A DNA stretch of 64,000 nt from Parasphingopyxis sp. CP4 (GCF_013378055.1 NZ_CP051130.1:2110001-2174000); one strand, 5' to 3'; counted from the stretch's first letter, positions 1 to 8,694 are shown. Translations and numbers: made by a program. The notes: generated from the sequence alone by a model not told the origin.

Positions 1-1
1 C

Positions 2-79
2 TTGTTGCTGATATTTGCGCGCAGCCTGGTCACCGACATGTGGGCATTGATCGTCAAACGGCAGGCCGCACCGGCTTAG
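2..79 (+). CDS. C-terminal fragment of an unidentified protein
   Basis: An open frame enters from the left edge and ends at a TAG at 77-79, giving 25 residues. It starts with a short hydrophobic stretch (LLLIFA) and ends in a basic, alanine-rich tail (VKRQAAPA), which would fit the last membrane segment and cytoplasmic tail of a membrane protein. Too little remains to name a family. It is read toward the convergent CBS-domain gene, whose stop lies 22 bases further on. Confidence 0.4.
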   Translation: MLLIFARSLVTDMWALIVKRQAAPA

Positions 80-101
80 TCGCGCTGCGGGCGCTCCGGC
101 T

Positions 102-530
102 TCAGACAGTCTGAATATAGTCGCGCATCGCCTGCGCATCTTGTTCGATACGATCCATCCGATATTTGACGAGATCGCCGATAGACACAAAGCCGATCAT
201 CGCGCCGTCCTTCACGACCGGCAAATGGCGAATCCGCCGCCGCGTCATCAGGCCCAGTGCCGCAAGGATATTATAGTCCGGATCCACGGTTATCGGTGGT
301 GAGGTCATCACGTCGGCTACCGATTTGTCGATACCGTCCCGGCCTTCGCGCGCCACACAATGCACGAGATCGCGTTCGGACATGATGCCGACAACCTCGA
401 CACCTTCGACGACCGGAACCGCGCCGATCCGTTTGTCAGCGAACAGCTTCACCACGTCCGACACTGTCATGTCCGGGGTCGCCGTGATCGTGTCATAGTC
501 GCGATTTTCCAGAATGAGGCTGATCGTCAT
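102..530 (-). CDS. CBS-domain protein (tandem CBS pair)
   Basis: The protein is 142 residues and consists almost entirely of two CBS domains, at roughly residues 8-60 and 72-130. CBS pairs bind adenine nucleotides or other ligands and act as energy or redox sensors; this stand-alone form is cytosolic and has no attached enzyme. Visible signatures are VSDVVKLFADKRIGAVPVV in the first domain and ILAALGLMTRRRIRHLPVV in the second. The frame stays open further upstream, but the ATG at 530 is chosen because GGGAGAG precedes it at good spacing and the extra N-terminal residues look like noncoding sequence. The target is unknown. Confidence 0.85.
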   Translation of the reverse strand: MTISLILENRDYDTITATPDMTVSDVVKLFADKRIGAVPVVEGVEVVGIMSERDLVHCVAREGRDGIDKSVADVMTSPPITVDPDYNILAALGLMTRRRIRHLPVVKDGAMIGFVSIGDLVKYRMDRIEQDAQAMRDYIQTV

Positions 531-701
531 AGCGTCTCTCCCAATCGCTTGCGGGACCAATGATGCGCTTTTTCGGACGCAAAGAAAAGGTGCCCGCCGA
601 TATCCCGGTACGCGCGAATGTTCGGTGGGCCCGTGCGCTCGCCTGGTCAGTTTCGCCCTGTCGCGCTTGATGATGCAGTCCACAGCGCCCAAATGATAGA
701 A

Positions 702-1013
702 ATGACAGACAGCCAATCATCGCTCGACGATCCCGACTATTCAGAATTCGCGTGGAGACGCTTTCGCCGCATATTAAAGGCGATGGCGGTCGTATCGGTG
801 CTGACCGGGCTCGTTGCGCTGGGTTGGATGTATTATTTCATTGGCGGCATGACGATTGCCATTGCGCTGGCAACGGTGCTGGGCGTCAGCCTCACCGTCT
901 TCATGGCGGCTGCTCTGATGGGACTGGTTTTCCTCAGCTCAGGCTCGGGCCATGATGAGCAAGTCGATGCGCAGGGCAAGAAGAGCGCCCAGCATCGCAA
1001 TCTCAAACCTTAG
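702..1013 (+). CDS. Small two-helix membrane protein, function unknown
   Basis: About 103 residues. An acidic and aromatic N-terminus (DDPDYSEFAWRRFRR) is followed by two membrane helices, roughly residues 20-42 (ending GLVALGWMYYFIGG) and 45-70, then the segment MGLVFLSSGSGHDE and a charged tail. The organisation resembles small conserved membrane proteins I recall from sphingomonads, but no function is known to me. Start choice is uncertain: ATG at 693 and at 702 are in frame and neither has a strong ribosome binding site. It is divergent from the CBS gene, with 171 bases between the two starts. Confidence 0.6.
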   Translation: MTDSQSSLDDPDYSEFAWRRFRRILKAMAVVSVLTGLVALGWMYYFIGGMTIAIALATVLGVSLTVFMAAALMGLVFLSSGSGHDEQVDAQGKKSAQHRNLKP

Positions 1014-1022
1014 GCAAACCGT

Positions 1023-1604
1023 TTAGGCTTCGGCCGCCGCGCTCTTGTCGTCGTCATCCGACGGCTTCTTCGTGGAGCGTGAACGCCGTGCTGGCTTCTT
1101 CTCCGAAGATCCGTTGAGCTGAGCGCCGTCAGCTTCATCATCGGACGCATCAACCGCAATTGCTGCAGGCAGCCGATCGGCCTCGATGCTCTGCTCATCT
1201 GTCGTGGCTTCCGCCGGGGCCGCATCATCGCCACGGCGAGAGCGCGGCTTGTGCTTCTTGGACTGATCGTCGGATTGCTTGCCAGACTGATGCTGATCGT
1301 CGCGCTTGTCGCCGTCCTGGCCGCGCTGTTTTGCCTTGGCCTCTTCGCGCTCGCGCTTCTGCTCTTCCTTGCGCAAATTCGTTTCGGCGAGGACGCGGAA
1401 ATAGTGATCGGCGAACTGAAGATAATATTCGTTCATCACCCGATCGCCCTGCTGGTGCGCATCGCGCGCCATGGACTTGTACTTTTCGCACAGCTGATTG
1501 GCATTGCCACGTGCGCGATTGTCCAACCGGTTTCCGTCATTCGGCCCACGATTGTTGGAGCGACCGCCGCGGCTGCGACGACGACCCGAATTGCGATTAT
1601 TCAT
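1023..1604 (-). CDS. DUF4167 domain protein
   Basis: A 193-residue, very basic protein. The N-terminal third is the DUF4167 domain: an arginine, asparagine and glycine-rich leader, then the conserved helical segment AQ-LCEKYKSMARDAHQQGD and YYLQFADHYFRVL (about residues 37-75). The rest is a charged low-complexity tail rich in K, D, Q and A, probably disordered. The domain is common in Alphaproteobacteria and often near prmC/prfA, as here; a nucleic-acid or ribosome-related role is plausible from composition but unproven. Start is the ATG at 1604; an in-frame TTG just before it is less likely. Confidence 0.8.
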   Translation of the reverse strand: MNNRNSGRRRSRGGRSNNRGPNDGNRLDNRARGNANQLCEKYKSMARDAHQQGDRVMNEYYLQFADHYFRVLAETNLRKEEQKREREEAKAKQRGQDGDKRDDQHQSGKQSDDQSKKHKPRSRRGDDAAPAEATTDEQSIEADRLPAAIAVDASDDEADGAQLNGSSEKKPARRSRSTKKPSDDDDKSAAAEA

Positions 1605-1880
1605 CAAGGCTAAAAATCCTCAGTCCTTCGTTTCCGGAAAAAGCGTGCACCTCTGCGCGCTGCTTCGTCAGCCGGGCCCATCCCGGCCGCTCGGATACAT
1701 ATCCCCACAGGGCCGGTAAAACCGGTCCCGGTGCCAGCACCGCCGGACATCAGCGGTATGACGATGGAGATCATGGGGTGAAGGTTTCAACGCTGTGAGC
1801 TGATGGAACCTCCGTTCCGTCCATCGCCATATCCGCTACGTTTTGCCAATTGCAAGCAAAATAATAGCGGCGGTCAGACT
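1605..1880. other. Intergenic region upstream of the DUF4167 gene
   Basis: 276 bases between the DUF4167 start and the prmC stop. It must hold the DUF4167 promoter and any prmC terminator, both read on the minus strand. A small inverted repeat, GGCCGGT-aaa-ACCGGTCC, lies near 1711-1730. I see no convincing gene or intrinsic terminator; open frames here continue from antisense of prmC and are not supported. Confidence 0.5.
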
Positions 1881-2699
1881 CTATCTGTGGATAAGGAGGC
1901 AGCGGTCATGGCCGGCCAAATCGGCCCGAACCGCGCTTTTCAGGCCCTGTTGCGCACAGATTCGGGCCACATGCCCCGCCTGTCCTGCACCCAGTTCCAG
2001 ACACGCAAATCCTTCAGCGGTCAGCAGATTGGCAAGTTGCGGAACAATATCCCGGTAATCGGCCAGCCCTGCGTCATCTGCGTAGAGCGCGGATTCGGGC
2101 TCGAAATCGGCCACATCCGGCATCAGCGTGTCGGCAGGATCGACATAGGGTGGATTGCAGAGGATCAAATCGAAACGCTCCGTCTCGCCCTCCCCCCAGT
2201 TGCCGATCCGGAACAGCGCGCGATCAGCCAGGCCCAACCGCTCGGCATTGCGCCGGGCATAATCGAGCGCGGTTTCGGACGTATCGATGCCGATACCCCT
2301 CGCCTCCGGCCATTCGCTGAGCGCGGCCAGCAGCAGGGCGCCCGAACCGGTGCCGAGGTCGAGAATCATGGCCGGTGGACGATTGCCCAATGCCTTCACC
2401 GCTGCCTCGATCAAGGTTTCGCTATCGGGCCGCGGGATCAGCACGCCGGGACCGACGCGAAAATCCAGGCTCCAAAACTCACGCTGGCCGAGAATATAGG
2501 CCAGCGGTTCATGTGTCAGACGCCGCGCGACCAGCGCATCAAATTCATCCGGGCGGGGTGCGTCCAGCGCATTGAGCAGCATCGCCTCCCGGCTGGTGCC
2601 GAGTGCATGCGCCATCAATAATTCTGCATCGAGCCGCGCCGTATCGCTGGTCTTTGCCAGCCGCGCGCTCGCCGCGCGCAGCGCGTCGCGGACGGTCAT
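1881..2699 (-). CDS. prmC: Peptide chain release factor N5-glutamine methyltransferase
   Basis: A 272-residue SAM-dependent methyltransferase that methylates the glutamine of the GGQ motif in release factors RF1 and RF2, raising termination efficiency in the cytosol. The SAM-binding motif I is LDLGTGSGALLLA (about residues 116-128), and the catalytic NPPY signature is in ILCNPPYVDPAD. The N-terminal helical bundle, with LLMAHALG, recognises the release factor. The gene starts 5 bases after the stop of prfA, which encodes its substrate, so the two are almost certainly cotranscribed. Length is normal for the family. Confidence 0.95.
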   Translation of the reverse strand: MTVRDALRAASARLAKTSDTARLDAELLMAHALGTSREAMLLNALDAPRPDEFDALVARRLTHEPLAYILGQREFWSLDFRVGPGVLIPRPDSETLIEAAVKALGNRPPAMILDLGTGSGALLLAALSEWPEARGIGIDTSETALDYARRNAERLGLADRALFRIGNWGEGETERFDLILCNPPYVDPADTLMPDVADFEPESALYADDAGLADYRDIVPQLANLLTAEGFACLELGAGQAGHVARICAQQGLKSAVRADLAGHDRCLLIHR

Positions 2700-2704
2700 C
2701 GCGC

Positions 2705-3775
2705 TCAGCCCTCGTCGATATGGGCGAGCCGCTCAGCCTCATCTTCGGCAATCAGCGCGCCAACCAGCTCATCCAGCTGGCCTTCAAGGATCTGCGGCAG
2801 CTGATGCAGGGTCAGGTTGATCCGATGATCGGTGACCCGGCCCTGCGGGAAATTATAGGTCCGGATACGCTCGGAACGATCGCCCGAACCCACCATGGAT
2901 TTGCGCGCACCGGCATATTCGGCTTCAGCAATCGCCCGCTCATGCTCATAGAGCCGCGCACGGAGCACCTTCATGCCCTTCGCCTTGTTCTTGTGCTGCG
3001 ACTTTTCATCCTGCTGGCTGACCACGATCCCGGTCGGCACATGGGTGATACGCACGGCGCTATCCGTGGTGTTCACCGATTGACCGCCAGGGCCGGACGC
3101 GCGGAACACATCGATGCGGAGATCAGCTTCGTCGATCTGGACATCCACCTCCTCGGGCTCGGGCAGCACGGCCACGGTTGCTGCCGATGTGTGGATGCGG
3201 CCGCCACTTTCGGTGACCGGTACGCGCTGCACGCGATGCACGCCGCTTTCGAATTTCATCTTGGCGAACACACCCTTGCCGGTGACGTTCGCAACGACTT
3301 CCTTATAGCCGCCGACATCCGCGCCGCTGGTCGAAATCAGTTCAAAACCCCAACCCTGTTCCTCGGCATAACGCTGATACATGCGCAGAAGATCGCCCGC
3401 GAACAGCGCGGCTTCGTCGCCACCCGTTCCGGCGCGCAGTTCAAGCATCGCCGGCCGATCATCGGCGGCATCCTTGGGCAACAGCTTCACCGCGAGCGAG
3501 CGTTCGGCATCGGGAATCGCGGCCTTCAGCTCCTCGGCCTCAGCCTCCGCCATTTCCTTCATTTCCGGATCGGCGAGCATCTCGTCGAGCGCCGCCAATT
3601 CTTCCCGCAACCGTTTCAGCTCCCGCGCGGTTTCGGCAACCGGCTCAAGCTCGGAATATTCCTTGGAAAGCTCGACAAATTTGTCGGGCGCCAGATCACC
3701 CGCCGCCATCTGGCCCTGCAGCTCTTCATGGCGCGAAAGGATCGAATCGATCTTGTCGGTGGAGATGGTGGTCAT
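2705..3775 (-). CDS. prfA: Peptide chain release factor 1
   Basis: A 356-residue class I release factor that ends translation at UAA and UAG. The GGQ loop that triggers peptidyl-tRNA hydrolysis is in [16 protein letters not shown]. The stop-codon-reading PxT tripeptide of RF1 is PVT in [12 protein letters not shown], separating it from RF2 (SPF). Helical domain 1 covers about the first 100 residues. Start is the ATG at 3775, giving [10 protein letters not shown]. That ATG and its surroundings are repeated exactly 146 bases upstream (18-bp direct repeat), and a short leader ORF from the copy ends in an ATGA overlap with this start. prmC follows. Confidence 0.97.
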   Translation of the reverse strand: MTTISTDKIDSILSRHEELQGQMAAGDLAPDKFVELSKEYSELEPVAETARELKRLREELAALDEMLADPEMKEMAEAEAEELKAAIPDAERSLAVKLLPKDAADDRPAMLELRAGTGGDEAALFAGDLLRMYQRYAEEQGWGFELISTSGADVGGYKEVVANVTGKGVFAKMKFESGVHRVQRVPVTESGGRIHTSAATVAVLPEPEEVDVQIDEADLRIDVFRASGPGGQSVNTTDSAVRITHVPTGIVVSQQDEKSQHKNKAKGMKVLRARLYEHERAIAEAEYAGARKSMVGSGDRSERIRTYNFPQGRVTDHRINLTLHQLPQILEGQLDELVGALIAEDEAERLAHIDEG

Positions 3776-3922
3776 GAAGGGCGCCCGGTCCGATTGAACT
3801 CTTGCGTCATTGCGAGGAGGCCCGAACCTGTTTCGGGGCGACGCGGCAATCCAGTGTGGCGTGAACTGCCCTGGATTGCTTCGCTACGCTCGCAATGACG
3901 GTGAGTGGAGATGGTGGTCATG
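3759..3922. repeat. 18-bp direct repeat flanking a palindromic dispersed repeat
   Basis: GTGGAGATGGTGGTCATG occurs at 3759-3776 and again at 3905-3922, an exact 18-base match. Between the copies lies an element with terminal inverted repeats CGTCATTGCGAG (3805-3816) and CTCGCAATGACG (3889-3900) and an inner pair around GCAATCCAG (3846-3854) and CTGGATTGC (3871-3879). The element resembles 'cgtcattgcgag...gcaatcca' palindromes scattered in many alphaproteobacterial genomes (recalled, not searched). Confidence 0.8.
3772..3921 (-). other. Putative 49-codon leader ORF ending on the prfA start
   Basis: From the duplicated copy of the prfA start (ATG at 3921) a 49-codon frame runs through the palindromic repeat and ends at a TGA at 3774-3772, overlapping the prfA ATG as ATGA. 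Its first six residues, MTTIST, match the prfA N-terminus; the rest is repeat-derived. Whether it is translated is unknown. If it is, prfA translation would be coupled to it; if not, it is simply what repeat insertion left behind. Confidence 0.3.
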
Positions 3923-3960
3923 GCAGCTATGTTTCACTTCCGCGGAATAAAGCAATGTCT

Positions 3961-4051
3961 CGTCACCCTGAACTTGTTTCAGGGTCTACTTCTCAACTCG
4001 CTAAGATGGTGCCGGTTGACGAGTGGATGCTGAAACAAGTTCAGCATGACG
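3961..4051. repeat. Palindromic dispersed repeat (CTGAACTTGTTTCAG type)
   Basis: Two arms, 3961-3984 (begins CGTCACCCTGAACTTG) and 4028-4051 (ends CAAGTTCAGCATGACG), are near-perfect reverse complements sharing CTGAACTTGTTTCAG. Each arm is also partly self-palindromic (CTGAA/TTCAG). It lies in the hisS-prfA gap and could fold into a strong stem-loop, possibly ending hisS transcription, although no T-run follows. The type is common between sphingomonad genes as far as I recall. Confidence 0.7.
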
Positions 4052-4089
4052 GGTACTATCTGATTCGCAGACTGATTGAGCAAGAATGG

Positions 4090-5388
4090 TCATAGAACTC
4101 GAAAACCGGTGTGGTCACTACCTTCAAGTTGATGATATGGCTCCGGGAGATTTCCGAGAACGTCCATCAAGAAATCTTCCGCGTCAACGTTGCCATCAGA
4201 CAGATCAGTCAGGTGCAATCTCCGGTTCGGATCGTCCTCGTCTCGGACAAACAATATGCCGGCGGCACCCGCTCGTCTTGCCTTGTCTGCTCGCTTCTTC
4301 GCGCTCCCTCTCAAAACAGTAAACGTGCTGTATCCGCGAACGCGAAGGTGGGTCGCCAGCCGATTGGCCTCGTTCTCCATGGATGGATGGTCTGGAATAA
4401 CGGCAATCAACAACTTGCCCGGCAAATCTTTCGCATCGATCAACATCGCCAACCGCTCAATCCCCGCAGCCCAACCAACCGCCGGCGTCTCGGGCCCGCC
4501 GAGCGCTTCGATCAACCCATCATAGCGGCCACCGCCGAGTACCGTACCCTGCGCACCCAACCTGTCCGTCACAAACTCAAACGCCGTATGACGATAATAG
4601 TCGAGCCCGCGCACGAGCCGGGCGTTACGCTCCCAGGCAACGCCCGCCGCATCGAGCCCGGACGTCACGGCATCGAAAAACGCAGCCGCCTCGTCGCTCA
4701 TCACATCGTCGATGCCCGGCGCCGCATCGGCAATCGGCCGATCGCGCTTGTCCTTGGAATCGAGAATGCGCAGCGGATTGCGGGTCAGCCGATCCTGACT
4801 GTCTTCGGACAGATCGCCCTTATGCGCTTCGAAATGGGTAACCAGCGAATCGCGCCAGGCGTCCCGCGTCGCGCTATCGCCGAGCGTGTTGAGTTGCAGC
4901 GTCACGCCATCAGAAATGCCGAGTTCGCTAAGGAGCTGATCCGCCATGACGAGCAATTCGACATCGGCCGCCGGCTCGGCTGCTCCGATAATCTCGGCAT
5001 CGAGCTGATGGAACTGCCGGAAACGGCCCTTTTGCGGGCGCTCATAGCGGAACAGCGGGCCATGGGTCGCCAGTTTGAGCGGCACAAATTGCTGCCAGCC
5101 ATTGGTGAGATAGGCGCGCGCTATGCCGGCCGTAAATTCCGGGCGCAGCGTCAGGGAATCGCCGCCGCGATCCTCGAACGAATACATTTCCTTCGACACC
5201 ACATCGGTGGTCTCACCGAGCGACCGCGCAAACACCGCCGTCTGCTCGAACACCGGCACCTCGACCCGGCCAAAGCCGTAGAGCCGCCGCACCCGATCGA
5301 AGGTATCCACGACATGCTGGAACCGTTCGGCCTCTTCGCCGAGCATGTCCTGCGTCCCGCGGATTGCGTGAGGGGTATTCTTTCCCAT
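4090..5388 (-). CDS. hisS: Histidine--tRNA ligase
   Basis: A 432-residue class II aminoacyl-tRNA synthetase that charges tRNA-His. Motif 2 is [19 protein letters not shown]; the histidine-binding signature is [13 protein letters not shown]; motif 3 is [14 protein letters not shown] with a following GIERL. The C-terminal anticodon-binding domain covers about residues 330-415. The frame stays open for 70 codons further upstream through a palindromic repeat, but [14 protein letters not shown] at the ATG at 5388 matches the normal family N-terminus. The last residues ([11 protein letters not shown]) seem a short non-conserved extension. Confidence 0.95.
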   Translation of the reverse strand: MGKNTPHAIRGTQDMLGEEAERFQHVVDTFDRVRRLYGFGRVEVPVFEQTAVFARSLGETTDVVSKEMYSFEDRGGDSLTLRPEFTAGIARAYLTNGWQQFVPLKLATHGPLFRYERPQKGRFRQFHQLDAEIIGAAEPAADVELLVMADQLLSELGISDGVTLQLNTLGDSATRDAWRDSLVTHFEAHKGDLSEDSQDRLTRNPLRILDSKDKRDRPIADAAPGIDDVMSDEAAAFFDAVTSGLDAAGVAWERNARLVRGLDYYRHTAFEFVTDRLGAQGTVLGGGRYDGLIEALGGPETPAVGWAAGIERLAMLIDAKDLPGKLLIAVIPDHPSMENEANRLATHLRVRGYSTFTVLRGSAKKRADKARRAGAAGILFVRDEDDPNRRLHLTDLSDGNVDAEDFLMDVLGNLPEPYHQLEGSDHTGFRVL

Positions 5389-5487
5389 GGGCGCGGCCTT
5401 AAGAGTTTTTCGGCGCGGGGGAAAGACGGCAGCGTATTGCAACTGCATACTATCAGTGATTCCTCTACTCCGATGATGTCGAGCAGC

Positions 5488-5563
5488 GTCGAGCGAAGCC
5501 GAGGCGCGCCTGTCGAGACACTGTCGATGCGCCTTCTCGACTTCGGTCTCGGCTTCGCTCGAC
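5488..5563. repeat. Inverted repeat between hisS and ppa
   Basis: GTCGAGCGAAGCCGAG (5488-5503) and CTCGGCTTCGCTCGAC (5548-5563) are exact 16-base reverse complements separated by 44 bases that include further TCGAG units. The 'tcgagcgaagccgag' sequence is a recurrent intergenic palindrome in sphingomonads (recalled). It sits between the divergent hisS and ppa starts, where both promoters must lie. Confidence 0.75.
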
Positions 5564-5637
5564 CTACGCTCGAAACAAACGGATTTATGAAAACGCACAA
5601 TCGCTTTTTGTGTGCCGAGCTATTAGAGACTCGTCTC

Positions 5638-6171
5638 ATGAATATCGACCGGATAGCGATTGGCGATAATCCGCCTGACAGCCTGAATGTGATCATCGAA
5701 GTGCCGGTGGGCGGCGAGCCGGTGAAATATGAATTCGACAAAGAAAGCGGTGCGCTATTTGTCGATCGCATCCTCCATACGCCGATGCGCTACCCGGCCA
5801 ATTACGGCTTCATTCCGCACACATTATCGCCCGATGGCGACCCGCTCGACGCGCTGGTGGTTGCGCGCTCACCCTTCATGCCCGGCTGCGTTGTGCGCTG
5901 TCGCCCGATCGCGGTCCTCAACCTGGAGGATGAGCATGGCGGCGATGAGAAGCTGCTCTGTGTGCCGATCGATGCGACCTTCCCCTATTACCGCTCAATC
6001 GGCGAAGGCGGCGATTTGCCCGAGATCGTGATGCAGCAGATCGAGCATTTCTTCACCCACTACAAAGATCTTGAACCCGAAAAATGGGTGCGGGTCGGCA
6101 AATGGGGCGACGCAGAAGAGGCGCGCCGGATTGTCGTCGAGAGCATCGAACGCGCGGAGCAAAAAACATGA
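5638..6171 (+). CDS. ppa: Inorganic pyrophosphatase
   Basis: A 177-residue family I soluble pyrophosphatase hydrolysing diphosphate to two phosphates with Mg2+, pulling biosynthetic reactions forward. The signature DGDPLDALVV (Asp cluster binding metals) is around residues 64-73, and the KYEFDKESGALFVDRIL segment holds conserved Lys, Glu and Asp. Length is typical of the bacterial hexameric form. The ATG at 5638 is used because MNIDRIAIGDNPP fits the family; the upstream open frame crosses antisense hisS. The next gene starts in an ATGA overlap, so both are likely cotranscribed. Confidence 0.96.
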   Translation: MNIDRIAIGDNPPDSLNVIIEVPVGGEPVKYEFDKESGALFVDRILHTPMRYPANYGFIPHTLSPDGDPLDALVVARSPFMPGCVVRCRPIAVLNLEDEHGGDEKLLCVPIDATFPYYRSIGEGGDLPEIVMQQIEHFFTHYKDLEPEKWVRVGKWGDAEEARRIVVESIERAEQKT

Positions 6172-6902
6172 GTGATACCGAACGCAGTTGGTGGTGGCGG
6201 TGCGCAGGCGCCGGGCTGATCGTGATCGGCATCAGCCTCTATTTTGGCATGATCCCCAATATCGAGGGCTGCGCGCCGGACCTGGACGCCAGCAATTTGG
6301 GGTCGATCATTGCCTTTGAACTGGTGCGTAATCCCGCCGATGTCGCGGCGCTATTTGGTACTGCGCCCTGCACCGAGCCCTTTGTGGTGGCGATGCGCCA
6401 TGCGACCTGGGTCGATGCACTGCTGTTCATTCCGGCCTATTCGGCCTTTCTGATCTGCGCGCTTCTGGCGCTGCGCGGCTATGGCCGTTCGCTCGCCTCA
6501 GTTGGGATCGCAGCAGTCGCTGCGGCGGCGATCTTCGATCAGATCGAAGGCTTTTGGCTGTTCATGATCATGGACGGGCTGCCCGGCAGCCAGGGCGAGA
6601 TTAACTGGCTGATACCGGCGGTGCGCGCCAAATTCACGCTGCTGGGCATCGGGGCGATCGCGATCGGCGTATTGCTGACCCGGCATCGCGGCATGGGATA
6701 TGTGTTTGGCGCGCTGGTCGCGCTGGGCGGCGTCGGCACCATGGCGCTGATCATCCGCGACGAATATGTGTCGGTGACAATCCAGGGATCGGCGATCAGC
6801 TGGCTCGCGCTGTTCGTGGTTGCGTTCCTTTATGCGATCATCCGTATGAACCCGCGCGCTTTGGTCGCCGATGTGCAGTCCGCCGAGGAGCCGACCGAAT
6901 AG
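6168..6902 (+). CDS. Six-helix membrane protein, function unknown
   Basis: A 244-residue protein starting in the ATGA overlap with ppa. Six hydrophobic segments are visible, near residues 13-30, 84-106, 112-140, 157-176, 182-201 and 211-229, with a short polar loop after the first that contains two cysteines (EGCAPDLD and later APCTEP), probably facing the periplasm. The segment IFDQIEGFWLFMIMDGLPG is distinctive. I do not recognise the family. Coupling to ppa suggests shared expression, not necessarily shared function. Confidence 0.7.
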   Translation: MSDTERSWWWRCAGAGLIVIGISLYFGMIPNIEGCAPDLDASNLGSIIAFELVRNPADVAALFGTAPCTEPFVVAMRHATWVDALLFIPAYSAFLICALLALRGYGRSLASVGIAAVAAAAIFDQIEGFWLFMIMDGLPGSQGEINWLIPAVRAKFTLLGIGAIAIGVLLTRHRGMGYVFGALVALGGVGTMALIIRDEYVSVTIQGSAISWLALFVVAFLYAIIRMNPRALVADVQSAEEPTE

Positions 6903-6906
6903 CGCT

Positions 6907-7272
6907 CTACTTTCTGGATTTCTTCTTGCGCGGCTTTTTCTTCGGTGCCCGCTCGCCCGCTTCGATACCAAATCGTGCCCATTCGCGCATCGCATCGGGA
7001 TCGTCATACACATCGAGCGGTGCCCGCCGATAATTCATCGTGCCGATCTTGCCGTCCTTGCCGGTGAATTCGAACTTGCCGAGGCCCTCCGCCTCAAATG
7101 CGGCCTCGTTCGTGGCATCACTTTTGAAATAGAGATCGCCATCATCAACCAGCGCGAAAACGACGCCCTCGCAATAGAGCACCGCGCCGCCCATCATCTT
7201 GCGCATCGTGACCGTGCCGAGGGGCTCGAGGCATTCTGTCACCCATTCTACCAGGCCTTCATCGACACTCAT
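6907..7272 (-). CDS. TfoX/Sxy N-terminal domain protein
   Basis: A 121-residue protein with the TfoX/Sxy N-terminal fold: VTMRKMMGGAVLYCEGVVFALVDDGDLYFKSD (key residues RKMMGG and LYFK), then a lysine-rich tail ending KKKPRKKKSRK. In gammaproteobacteria Sxy/TfoX regulates competence with CRP; in alphaproteobacteria stand-alone domains like this have no proven role. The C-terminal Sxy domain is absent. Its ATG overlaps the stop of the EamA transporter gene as ATGA, so it should be translated from the same mRNA. Confidence 0.85.
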   Translation of the reverse strand: MSVDEGLVEWVTECLEPLGTVTMRKMMGGAVLYCEGVVFALVDDGDLYFKSDATNEAAFEAEGLGKFEFTGKDGKIGTMNYRRAPLDVYDDPDAMREWARFGIEAGERAPKKKPRKKKSRK

Positions 7273-8195
7273 GATACCGCCGCCTCCACCATCTCCGCCT
7301 TTTTCGGCCGCCGCCAGGCAACCAGCAAGCAGCCCGAAACGATCAGCACCGTGCCGGCGATTGTCGTCCAGGTCACCGCTTCGCCGAAGAAATACCAGCC
7401 GAGGATCGCCGCCCAAATGAACGCGCTATATTCAAGGCTCACCAGATATTGCGCCTCGGCCCGCGCATAGCCCCAGGTCACCAGCAACAGCGATACGATG
7501 GCGAGCGCGGCGGCACCCGAGAGCGCAGGCCAGACATCGAGATCCGGCACGACCGCGAAGAACGGCGCGACCAGCAACAGGCAGGCAAAAACGATAATGT
7601 TCTGGAAAAAGGCAATCTCGACCGGCCCGGCGATCAACGCCATCTGCCGCTGGAGCACGAGGTTATAGGCATAGGCCGTCGCCGAACACAGGATCGCGGC
7701 GATTCCCCATTGGGCGTCCGGGCCAAACTCGCTGCCCATCTTGCCGATCACGATCACCACCACACCGGCAATGCCGAGCAATGACGCGAAGATCGCGTTC
7801 TTGCCGATGCGCTCCTTGAGCAACACAGCCGCGAGATAGAGCGCCATCAGCGGGGCGATGAAGGATAGCGCCACGCCCTCGGCGAGCGGAACCCGCACCA
7901 GGCCCCAGAAGAATAGGAAGGCCATCACGGCAATCAGTACGCCGCGGATCATGTAGAGCCGCATGGAAGCCCGGCTCGGTCGCCGGCGCGGTCGCCCGAA
8001 ATAGAGCGCGAACATGAAGACGACACCCGCAGCATAGCGCCACAGGACGGCGTTATAGGCGCCAAGCGTGATCGAGAGATCCTTCATCACCGCGTCCATC
8101 GCCGAAAAGAAGGCGAGACCCGCCAGGACCATGAGCACCGGCATGATAATCGGGTGCGATTCGGGGGCGGCCTGGCTGCTCATACTGGTCGCCAT
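7269..8195 (-). CDS. EamA/DMT-family transporter
   Basis: About 308 residues with ten predicted membrane helices in two five-helix halves, the drug/metabolite transporter (EamA) layout. Visible features are GLAFFSAMDAVMKDL near the start, RYAAGVVFMFALYF, RVPLAEGVALSFIAPLMALYLAA in helix 3-4, and ILGWYFFGEAVTW with LLVAWRR at the end. EamA proteins in the inner membrane export amino acids or other small metabolites; the substrate cannot be read from sequence. Start is either ATG at 8195 or ATG at 8183; the open frame upstream runs into the divergent thioesterase promoter region. Confidence 0.88.
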   Translation of the reverse strand: MATSMSSQAAPESHPIIMPVLMVLAGLAFFSAMDAVMKDLSITLGAYNAVLWRYAAGVVFMFALYFGRPRRRPSRASMRLYMIRGVLIAVMAFLFFWGLVRVPLAEGVALSFIAPLMALYLAAVLLKERIGKNAIFASLLGIAGVVVIVIGKMGSEFGPDAQWGIAAILCSATAYAYNLVLQRQMALIAGPVEIAFFQNIIVFACLLLVAPFFAVVPDLDVWPALSGAAALAIVSLLLVTWGYARAEAQYLVSLEYSAFIWAAILGWYFFGEAVTWTTIAGTVLIVSGCLLVAWRRPKKAEMVEAAVS

Positions 8196-8262
8196 AGCGG
8201 CGCTATCGCCTTGCGGCGAGGCCCCAATTTGGTAAGTCGGGTGCGGAAGGACATCGACAGAT

Positions 8263-8694
8263 ATGACGAGCCCGCCGGATGGCTTCGCACCCCATTTTCG
8301 CAAGAGCCCACTCACCGATCCCTGGGAGCCGCTTTTCTACAAGCGCACCGACATGGCGGTTATCCTTGGCATCACAGCCGATAGCCAGCACTGCAATTCG
8401 CGCGGCTTTGTCCATGGCGGCTTGATCACCGCGCTCGCCGATAATGCGATGGGCCTCTCCTGCGCTGCCAGCCATGAGAATGTTTCCGGCCTGGTGACGA
8501 TCAGCCTGCATGTCGATTTCGTGCGCGCCGCCCGGATCGGCCAATGGCTCGAATTTGAAACGACCTTCATCAAGCCGGGCAAGAATATCGACAGCGCCCA
8601 AGGCCGGGTGCTGGCTGACGGCGAAGTGTGCGCGCTGGTCGGCGCAACCTTCAGTGTTGGCCAGTCGATCCCCGATAAGGGCGGAACCGACTAG
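8263..8694 (+). CDS. PaaI-family hotdog thioesterase
   Basis: A 143-residue single hotdog-domain protein. The PaaI-type signature is GFVHGGLITALADNAMG (residues about 46-62), with the HGG turn at the active site and an aspartate in ALAD as the likely catalytic residue. These enzymes hydrolyse acyl-CoA thioesters in the cytosol as homotetramers; the natural acyl group here is unknown. The ATG at 8263 follows GGAAGG at reasonable distance. It is divergent from the transporter gene and overlaps the end of the AhpD-like gene tail-to-tail by 4 bases. Confidence 0.88.
   Translation: MTSPPDGFAPHFRKSPLTDPWEPLFYKRTDMAVILGITADSQHCNSRGFVHGGLITALADNAMGLSCAASHENVSGLVTISLHVDFVRAARIGQWLEFETTFIKPGKNIDSAQGRVLADGEVCALVGATFSVGQSIPDKGGTD

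Noticed and set aside
560-670. 36-codon plus-strand ORF (MMRFFGRKEK...)
   Set aside because: Tandem ATGs but no ribosome binding site or recognised features, and it ends before the better-supported gene at 702.
5389-5598. 70-codon N-terminal extension of hisS
   Set aside because: It consists largely of a palindromic intergenic repeat and has no homology to the family; the family N-terminus begins at 5388.
4111-6171. Plus-strand ORF of 686 codons
   Set aside because: Its first three-quarters are antisense to hisS; only the part from 5638 (ppa) is real.
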